Notes under the pieces: model-generated | Databases searched by the model: none | Seen by the model: the letters and a program-made list of their open reading frames with translations, nothing else | What the model was told of the DNA's origin: nothing | DNA from: Aplidium turbinatum | Lineage: Eukaryota; Chordata; Ascidiacea; Aplousobranchia; Polyclinidae | Reading direction: 5' to 3' | Length of the DNA: 64,000 bases | Assembly: GCA_918807975.1 (NCBI GenBank) | Contig: OU964925.1 | Location: 30,911,608-30,975,607 of the forward strand | Part shown: positions 61,401-64,000 of the stretch, in pieces | Numbering within the stretch: the stretch's first letter is position 1 | How the letters are laid out: the number at the start of each line of letters is the position of its first letter | Made by a program: the position numbers and the translations under genes

Positions 61401-62399
61401 GAAGGGTTTTAAAAGAGATTTTTATACTTTCCAAGTATATGAACGTGATATTGATACAAAGCATTCAAAAAGCATAAACTTTTACACTTTGACATTTCCC
61501 AGTTGAATGCCGAAAAGTTTGGATATTTATCAAGATTATTGGACTTATCTGGCAATGGTTGCAACGTTTATATGATGAAAGCGAAAGTGAAAGCAAAAAC
61601 ATACCAGTTGCTTTACAAGTTTAAAAATAGTTTTAAAAGTTATTTTAGAATTACAATAATAATACAATAGGCTACATTAATTACAATACAATAATAACAG
61701 TCCGCCCCGTTAGCTCAGTGGTTACGCGCCCGGCTCAAAATCACGCGGCGCTGGTTCGACTCTCGGGGTGACTGCTTTCCATTCAGCGGCACCTAGTGAA
61801 TGGAATAATTCCCTGGCAACAACACTTCAACAAAAGGAAAACTTCACTCTGTCAATCTCGGTAACCGGCCTTGCGTCAAGAGCCTCTGCAAGTATGCGAA
61901 ACTACCAGGAATAACATATCAAGGCTTTGTCAGTCCGAGGATAAAGATTCAAAACCAACCAACCAAACCAAACCAAAAAGTATTCAATTAGTAGCCTACA
62001 AATATGGCCAAAATTGATCGGACTGGATAACTAAACAAAAATTACAAGATAGATAAAAACAAGCATAAATTTTGTCATGAGAGAATGCCAAACTGGCAAC
62101 AGTGTCAGCGGGAAGATTTTCCTTTGAACATCTGGCAACCCTGAATTTTATGCACCTAAAGCAATAATTACCTCTATACTGGTCATGAATGCGTCACTGC
62201 CGATTGCTACTCCAATGAAAAAGTACATCAGAGCAATAATGTAAAGGAAACCTCTCAATGCAGGAGACCACAGATTCTCCCCTGGGAGTAAGATCCAACT
62301 TCTGCAATAGCCGCTGGTGAAGTTGCCCGTGGAATCCACAGGAGCGTATTCAACAATGTATCCATTGTCAAAGTTTTCAACAACAGGAAGGACGGACAT
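34280..62399 (-). CDS. SLC8A: SLC8-type Na+/Ca2+ exchanger (NCX), complete, 17 exons
   Basis: NCX proteins exchange three Na+ for one Ca2+ across the plasma membrane. The 17 exons join in phase into 2628 nt, 875 residues (human NCX1 has 973). The order is: N-terminal ectodomain and first membrane segment; alpha-1 repeat with GSSAPE (116-121); further membrane segments; a cytoplasmic loop beginning with an aromatic/basic stretch (WWRQKWWR); two Calx-beta domains (about 383-518 and 519-637); then the alpha-2 repeat with GTSLPDT (750-756) and GNITGSN; and the C terminus SLKAHGYF. The key transport residues E121 and D755 are kept. No classical signal peptide is visible at the ATG (62399), so an upstream exon cannot be excluded. 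The first Calx-beta domain ends in DDD as expected for Ca2+ binding. The second has VNKNLKETKN where NCX1 has an acidic run. Introns of 0.1-5 kb are full of transposon remnants. Confidence 0.96.
35286..35444 (-). CDS. SLC8A: NCX exon 16 (after alpha-2)
   Basis: The exon has acceptor tgtttcag and donor CCAG|GTAAAG. It reads [17 protein letters not shown] then a membrane segment [19 protein letters not shown]. It matches SNAVNVFLGIGVAWS...LAFSVTLFT of NCX1. Confidence 0.95.
35919..36082 (-). CDS. SLC8A: NCX exon 15 (alpha-2 repeat)
   Basis: The exon has acceptor catttcag and donor ACAG|GTGAGT. It carries the transport-site motif [12 protein letters not shown], then [11 protein letters not shown]. 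Asp755 is the counterpart of the essential alpha-2 acidic residue in NCX. Confidence 0.97.
37076..37274 (-). CDS. SLC8A: NCX exon 14 (entry to the second membrane half)
   Basis: The exon has acceptor aattccag and donor CAA|GTAAGT. An acidic stretch [10 protein letters not shown] is followed by [20 protein letters not shown] and a membrane segment [20 protein letters not shown], as in NCX1 before alpha-2. Confidence 0.95.
38009..38075 (-). CDS. SLC8A: NCX exon 13 (linker after CBD2)
   Basis: This short exon has acceptor atttgcag and donor GTGAA|GTAAGT. It reads [20 protein letters not shown], which aligns with TNLALVVGTNSWREQF of NCX1. Confidence 0.92.
38150..39045. mobile_element. Large inverted pair of Penelope-like 3' ends with hammerhead-like motifs
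   Basis: Arms of about 300-390 bp are complementary and meet near 38720. The left arm is interrupted by the MITE at 38334-38598. Reading outwards, each arm ends with CTGAAGA, a 7-bp stem with 6-base loop, GAAA, CGTCGG and AATAAA (plus at 38937-38980; minus at 38250-38213). It lies in an NCX intron. It is related to single copies at 30030-30190 and 41155-41420. Confidence 0.85.
38334..38598. mobile_element. hAT-like MITE inside the inverted repeat
   Basis: The ends CAGGCCCGGATTTAG and CTAAATCCGGCCCTG are mutually inverted. The 8-bp duplication AACATGCA lies at 38326-38333 and 38599-38606. It is the same family as 14428-14650. The right arm of the host inverted repeat provides the empty site. 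Confidence 0.93.
39712..39811 (-). CDS. SLC8A: NCX exon 12 (end of Calx-beta 2)
   Basis: The exon has acceptor tatttttag and donor GGAG|GTGAGT. It reads [20 protein letters not shown] then [13 protein letters not shown], the last strands of the second Calx-beta domain. The acidic cluster normally preceding this point is absent. Confidence 0.93.
40170..40320 (+). mobile_element. SINE family 3, headless fragment
   Basis: It matches the body and tail of the SINE at 61703-61972 (ggaataattccctggc, aaggctttgtcagtc, aatcaaaccaaac) without its tRNA head. Confidence 0.85.
40478..40985. mobile_element. Internally deleted hAT element with dimerisation-domain remnant
   Basis: The ends are CAGAGATGTACG and, reversed, CAGTGATGTACG. 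The flanks ATTATCGG and ATTATCAG form the 8-bp duplication. The plus strand at about 40642-40779 reads [20 protein letters not shown] and [15 protein letters not shown], the C-terminal dimerisation region of hAT transposases. The terminal regions are rich in gcgtt/aacgc motifs. Confidence 0.92.
41155..41420 (+). mobile_element. Single Penelope-like 3' end fragment
   Basis: It is diverged but collinear with the right arm of the repeat at 38150-39045. Shared phrases include tgtgttgtgccat, the stem-loop ttagtcgttctgactgac, aaaacgtcg and acatcttgtgatagt. Confidence 0.7.
41498..41630 (-). CDS. SLC8A: NCX exon 11 (Calx-beta 2, middle)
   Basis: The exon has acceptor ttttttgcag and donor AAG|GTGAGA. 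The split codon joins to YST-I-EGTAKG, matching YKTIEGTARG of NCX1. It continues with [12 protein letters not shown] and ends IKVNKNLK where NCX1 has an IDDEE-type acidic run. Confidence 0.95.
41873..42301. mobile_element. Foldback MITE with GGGGCGTGTTGTCAC ends and TA target
   Basis: The ends AGGCAAACCGGGGCGTGTTG and, reversed, AGGCCAACCGGGGCGTGTTG are part of arms of about 115 bp, flanked by TA. The motif gacaacacgcccc also occurs in the middle (42058-42090). The centre is the tandem array 42099-42222. Confidence 0.85.
42099..42222. repeat. 16-bp tandem repeat (minisatellite)
   Basis: Five consecutive units of ACAGTGTACGAATGAT are followed by broken units. The open frames reading HSYTVSF-type repeats here are by-products of the array. 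Confidence 0.95.
43250..43480 (-). mobile_element. LINE 3' fragment, same family as 17078-17307
   Basis: The minus strand reads [20 protein letters not shown], then [18 protein letters not shown] and a stop, a Cys-rich LINE ORF2 end. It is followed by a short 3' UTR (ctggagtggcgaagaaggtt). It is nested within the TA-target transposon. Confidence 0.85.
44027..44679. mobile_element. MITE with CATAGGCGTAGCCAG ends, 653 bp
   Basis: The terminal repeats are CATAGGCGTAGCCAG and, reversed, CATTGGCGTAGCCAG. The flanks ACAATTTT and ACAACTTT form an 8-bp duplication with one difference. G-rich and C-rich stretches lie just inside both ends. It interrupts the transposase frame of the host transposon. 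Confidence 0.88.
45410..45453. mobile_element. Right-end fragment of the GGGGCGTGTTGTCAC family
   Basis: Two copies of TGTGACAACACGCCCC are followed by the terminal CGGTTTGCCT and TA. It matches the right end of 41873-42301. It may be the far end of a larger element that started at 41873 and was later invaded. Confidence 0.7.
45464..45818. mobile_element. hAT-like MITE, CAAGGCTACTCAACT ends
   Basis: The ends are CAAGGCTACTCAACT and, reversed, CAGGGTTACTCAACT. The perfect 8-bp duplication CCATATAG lies at 45456-45463 and 45819-45826. The 355-bp element has no coding frame. Confidence 0.93.
46150..46212. repeat. Perfect hairpin, 23-bp arms
   Basis: TTTCACTATCCGTAATTTTA (46150 onwards) is exactly complementary to the end of the unit at 46212. 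A 17-base loop itself begins and ends with complementary ggcaa/ttgcc. Confidence 0.95.
46604..46727 (-). CDS. SLC8A: NCX exon 10 (start of Calx-beta 2)
   Basis: The exon has acceptor tattttag and donor CTAT|GTAAGT. It reads [20 protein letters not shown] then [20 protein letters not shown], matching FTFEEPVTHVSESIG.MEVKVLR of NCX1. Confidence 0.93.
47463..47625 (-). CDS. SLC8A: NCX exon 9 (end of Calx-beta 1)
   Basis: The exon has acceptor ctacctccag and donor GACA|GTGAGT. It reads [20 protein letters not shown] and ends [14 protein letters not shown], the terminal Ca2+-binding acidic triplet of Calx-beta 1. Confidence 0.95.
47708..47855 (-). CDS. SLC8A: NCX exon 8 (Calx-beta 1, middle)
   Basis: The exon has acceptor atttttag and donor CACTG|GTTAGT. 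It reads [20 protein letters not shown] then [20 protein letters not shown] corresponds to FRTEDGTA, which carries Ca2+ ligands in NCX1. Confidence 0.94.
47950..48231 (-). mobile_element. tRNA-derived SINE, family 1 (NCX intron copy)
   Basis: It has the same head (AATGACCGAGTGGTTAGCG), box B GTTCGACTCC and body as 11224-11516, lacking about 10 bp in the middle. It lies only about 95 bp upstream of exon 8 in transcript orientation. Confidence 0.92.
48624..48723 (-). CDS. SLC8A: NCX exon 7 (start of Calx-beta 1)
   Basis: The exon has acceptor acttgtgcag and donor AAAT|GTATGT. It reads [20 protein letters not shown] then HVDVLLNRR, matching KIFFEQGTYQCLENCGTVAL of NCX1 including the Glu ligand. 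Confidence 0.94.
48878..48923. repeat. Recurrent small palindrome (TTGATT-AACGT-CTGCAG type)
   Basis: TTTTTACATTGATTTAACGT, CTGCAG, then the near-complement ending aatcaatgtaaaaa. Related units lie at 2499-2530, 21633-21665 and 43704-43739, the first two with further sequence similarity. This fits a small dispersed palindromic repeat family. Confidence 0.7.
50213..50397 (-). CDS. SLC8A: NCX exon 6 (cytoplasmic loop)
   Basis: The exon has acceptor tatttttcag and donor TCAG|GTAGGT. It reads [20 protein letters not shown] and then a Ser/Thr-rich linker. It aligns with the NCX1 helix before Calx-beta 1 (RAFYRIQATRLMTG). Confidence 0.88.
50516..50802 (-). mobile_element. tRNA-derived SINE, family 3
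   Basis: On the minus strand the unit starts with CCGCCCTGTTAGCTCAGTGG and has box B-like AGTTCGACTC. It ends in the aatcaaaaccaaaccaacc-type tail. It is closely related to 61703-61972. Confidence 0.9.
51011..51215 (-). mobile_element. SINE family 3, headless fragment
   Basis: The body and tail match 50516-50802 and 61703-61972 (aaggctttgtcagtcc, aaaccaaccaacc) without the tRNA head. It lies about 65 bp from NCX exon 5, immediately on the donor side. Confidence 0.85.
51281..51393 (-). CDS. SLC8A: NCX exon 5 (cytoplasmic loop)
   Basis: The second AG of gcaggcag is taken as the acceptor because it keeps phase with exon 4. The donor CTAG|GTTGGT is weak. It reads [20 protein letters not shown] then PTHQRFARA. 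It is poorly conserved, but its phases fit both neighbours. Confidence 0.78.
51850..52330. mobile_element. Inverted pair of Penelope-like 3' ends
   Basis: Running down from 52270, the minus strand reads [20 protein letters not shown] and then a 3' UTR that ends with CTCATGA-stem-GAAA (about 51893-51920). From 52251 the plus strand carries the same 3' end, CTGATGA (52258-52264), stem GACAC/GTGTC, GAAA (52282-52285). Outer sequences (atcaactcaa/aagttgatttttt, acatgttttataac) are complementary. It is in an NCX intron, old and broken. Confidence 0.78.
52621..52693 (+). repeat. Direct repeat, first copy
   Basis: The phrase CAGTATCGCACC...TATCGACCACCG is repeated at 53941-54017 with a few differences. 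The two copies bracket the element at 52876-53860. Confidence 0.85.
52876..53860. mobile_element. TA-target element with GTGTAATATGAAC repeats, 985 bp
   Basis: The ends are GGGGAAAGCCGTGTAATATG and, reversed, GGGGAAAGCCGTGTATTATG, flanked by TA. The motif tgtaatatgaaccc recurs near 53245, 53275, 53625, 53645 and 53665 in both orientations. There is no coding frame. Its layout is like that of 42744-45386. Confidence 0.85.
53941..54017 (+). repeat. Direct repeat, second copy
   Basis: This is the partner of 52621-52693, about 1.3 kb away in the same orientation. It is not obviously part of any element recognised here. Confidence 0.85.
54323..54650 (-). mobile_element. piggyBac transposase fragment
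   Basis: The minus strand reads [16 protein letters not shown], then [20 protein letters not shown] and VVWQQL, and ends [12 protein letters not shown]. This is the C-terminal DDE-core end of a PGBD transposase (YN.TK.GVD..D...RRWP...FY...D...NA). The two parts lie in different frames with a short shift near 54540. The ends of the element were not found. Confidence 0.85.
54700..56215. other. NCX intron, no gene recognised
   Basis: No supported coding frame was seen. The phrase ccattggac(t/c)(t/c)cacggt...cagagggt occurs twice (54645-54670 and 54810-54840). A short direct repeat (ttgccaatcattcaggctatcaatg) lies at 55899 and 55930. Confidence 0.5.
56216..56293 (-). CDS. SLC8A: NCX exon 4 (cytoplasmic loop)
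   Basis: This 26-codon exon has acceptor aacgattag and donor AAAG|GTAAAC. It reads [20 protein letters not shown] then PERRRK. It keeps phase 0 on both sides. Similarity to the NCX1 loop is limited to the RPSS-like motif, so it is less certain than the others. Confidence 0.72.
57303..57532 (-). CDS. SLC8A: NCX exon 3 (membrane segments after alpha-1)
   Basis: The exon has acceptor tattttccag. The donor is best placed at GCG|GTGATA, which is not ideal. It contains [20 protein letters not shown] and [20 protein letters not shown], two membrane segments, then the aromatic/basic WWRQKWWR at the position of the NCX XIP region. Confidence 0.9.
57590..58005. mobile_element. Inverted repeat of Penelope-like 3' ends, 145-bp arms
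   Basis: The arms (about 57590-57745 and 57850-58005) are almost perfectly complementary, including ttttaacattataaaaacaa and gggctatatgactagcc. Outward, each arm ends with a stem GGCT...AGCC, GAAA, then aacgttcgc and T-rich sequence. It lies just upstream of exon 3 in the NCX transcript. Confidence 0.85.
58006..60158. other. NCX intron with a decayed SINE
   Basis: No gene was recognised. Positions 58885-59150 (minus) hold a diverged family 3 SINE (gctattccatccacttggtg, cgttgctcaagcgcacac). The rest is AT-rich with no recognised repeat. Confidence 0.6.
60159..60468 (-). CDS. SLC8A: NCX exon 2 (alpha-1 repeat)
   Basis: The exon has acceptor accttgcag and donor TTTG|GTAAGT. It reads [20 protein letters not shown] then [20 protein letters not shown]. 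Glu121 in GSSAPE is the counterpart of the essential alpha-1 acidic residue of NCX1. Confidence 0.97.
60469..61702. other. NCX intron 1, no feature recognised
   Basis: This is AT-rich sequence with no supported frame or shared repeat. Confidence 0.5.
61703..61972 (+). mobile_element. tRNA-derived SINE, family 3, full-length copy
   Basis: The head CGCCCCGTTAGCTCAGTGG has a box A-like segment and GGTTCGACTC as box B. The body includes ggaataattccctggc, and the tail is (CCAAA)n-like. Relatives are at 40170, 50516, 51011 and 58885. No target duplication was found. Confidence 0.9.
62172..62399 (-). CDS. SLC8A: NCX exon 1 (start codon, ectodomain, first membrane segment)
   Basis: The ATG is at 62399-62397, with 76 codons and donor GAG|GTAATT in phase 0. 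It contains [16 protein letters not shown], then a membrane segment [15 protein letters not shown] and DAFMTSIE, aligned with NCX1 around YYCKKGVILPIWEP and ADRFMSSIEVI. The short ectodomain lacks a visible signal peptide. Confidence 0.9.
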
Positions 62400-64000
62400 G
62401 GTGATCTTCGTTTGTTACGTTTCTTGAAAGTTTATTCCTGACTGTACGTTTCTCTAAATTCCTGGTTATCCTTTTGTAAGACAATTAGTTACATTGTCGG
62501 GACTTCATGCAATAAAAGACTTGTCCATTATCGCTTCCAGACTTCCTTTAAAGTTTTCAGCTACGAGATAACAGACTTAACCCTACCTTAAACTCTGAAA
62601 AGTTGGATAAAAAGTATCAAATGCTTATGCTTGAAACTTAACATATCTGCAAGCGTCAGAATCATACTCTCCTCATACAGAGCTCGACCATGTAACAGAT
62701 GGGAACTAATTATTTGATTACCTTCCCAATGGGAAGGTAATCAAATAATTGTAAATCTTTGAAGAAACTTAACAAATGCTTTTGTGACCATGGCCGTAGT
62801 CTAGTCTACGAAAAGCTTACTGTCGCTGCGAGTAAGCGCTTTTTGTTATCATCTTTCCTTCGTATCTCTCAGTGTAGGGCCTAATATTTTTCTTTTACTT
62901 TATTTATGGGCAGAAGTCAAAACAAAAAAGCAACCTTGCCTTCTCTTTTATAAATAGAAGCCTTACAAAAACTGATCGCTTTAAACTGTTTGAAAGTTAG
63001 ATTTGTATGATTTCAAACAAGCTCAAAATAAGCATTTTAGACCAAACTCAACTGACATTGTTTTTATTGTTATTATTAGATACAGTAAAGTTTCGACTAA
63101 AAAAATGACACCTCTGACAAATTGTTATGAAATGTGAACCTTGTTTCCTGTTAATTTTTATTTCCAAGGCCGTGCATTTCCGTTTCTAATTGGAAAAGAG
63201 CTTAGAATATTATAAGAGAGAAACAAGAAATTCGATGGACAACAGTTCATCACATTGGGTGCGAGTTCTTCGCTAATATATTGAACAAACAAGCAAGGAC
63301 AATAAGATCGCGCGATGTAGAAGACATCAATCGATAGCTTTGCTTATTTTGCGAGTAATTTAGTCCTTTTTATATTAATTTGACAATGAAATATCAATTT
63401 AATATAATTATGATGTTTAAAGGAGTAGCACTGGATGATCAAACGGTCTTTCGCTGCTCCTGGCTAATCAAATTGAATTATTCAACATTGAGCCTAGCCT
63501 CCTTACGCGTTTCTCTATGCTTGTGAATTGTATGTTATTGTGATGTAAGCTTATTGTGTACCGTACTAATATAGAATTTGATGGGAACATAAAGTTATTT
63601 CTCTTTAATAGATTAAAGTTGTTTTTAACATGATAACGACCACGCAAGGACGCAAGATAGTTTTTTAAAACGTGTTTTAAATTGGCAATGAGGAAGTTGG
63701 ATGCAATGCAACAAAAAGCCAATAGAAATTTGTTAGATTTTAAACTTTACCAAACTTGATCTTCAAACTGTAACGCTTATCCTCATGATGAGAATCTTTC
63801 CATCAATAAAACAATGAATAGATTTATTTGCTTATTGCTCCACCGCTGTTAAGACTTTCAGCGACAAAGCTTTCTTAAATCACATAAACGACGTTACCAC
63901 TTCATGACTTTGGCCACACCTCCAGGTAGCCATACTCTGGCTTATTACCATAGTAACACCCGACTGGGAGTCAAACACAGACCCACAAGCACACTGACCG
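62400..64000. other. Upstream of the NCX start codon
   Basis: No gene was recognised. Promoter and 5' UTR sequence are expected here but no core element can be defended. A 43-bp perfect palindrome lies at 62708-62750. Confidence 0.45.
62708..62750. repeat. Perfect 21-bp inverted repeat with one-base spacer
   Basis: The arm AATTATTTGATTACCTTCCC plus A is followed by one A and then its exact complement. It is about 310 bp upstream of the NCX start codon. It could form a cruciform or be a tiny foldback remnant. Confidence 0.95.

Noticed and set aside
61703-61775. Functional tRNA genes at SINE heads
   Set aside because: Box A and box B are present, but the acceptor and anticodon stems do not form well and each is followed by the common SINE body.

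Overview
The window comes from an animal genome. It holds parts or all of three host genes: a TRPM-family cation channel, the ribosome-associated ABC protein ABCF1, and an SLC8 (NCX) sodium/calcium exchanger. TRPM and SLC8 are split by many introns with GT/AG borders, and the proteins are clearly diverged from vertebrate ones. The AT-rich sequence, the kilobase-scale introns and the repeat types suggest an invertebrate, perhaps a deuterostome such as a tunicate. That placement is inference only.

Layout. Positions 363-7671 (minus) carry seven consecutive exons of a TRPM N-terminal region (MHR1/2). The gene runs off the left edge, and a tentative first exon lies at 11968-12027. Positions 12-27 kb are almost entirely transposon-derived: tRNA-SINEs, hAT-like elements with 8-bp target duplications, LINE tails, and elements nested inside each other. 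ABCF1 is one uninterrupted 712-codon exon at 27769-29907 (plus). It sits between two diverged direct copies of a block (A 16433-25775, B 30191-33045). Positions 34280-62399 (minus) hold a complete SLC8 exchanger in 17 exons, predicted at 875 residues. Its introns contain further hAT-like, TA-target, piggyBac, SINE and Penelope-like remnants.

How the parts relate. The three genes have no evident common pathway, although TRPM and SLC8 both handle cations at the plasma membrane. Every splice phase in both gene models joins in frame, which is the main support for the exon borders.

Most unusual features. Penelope-like (GIY-YIG) retroelement 3' ends occur at least four times as inverted, tail-out pairs, several with a hammerhead-ribozyme-like core. 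The A/B blocks act as natural empty-site/filled-site pairs for about eight insertions. Three element families with TA target sites repeat their own terminal motif inside the element. The second Ca2+-binding domain of the exchanger appears to have lost its C-terminal acidic cluster.
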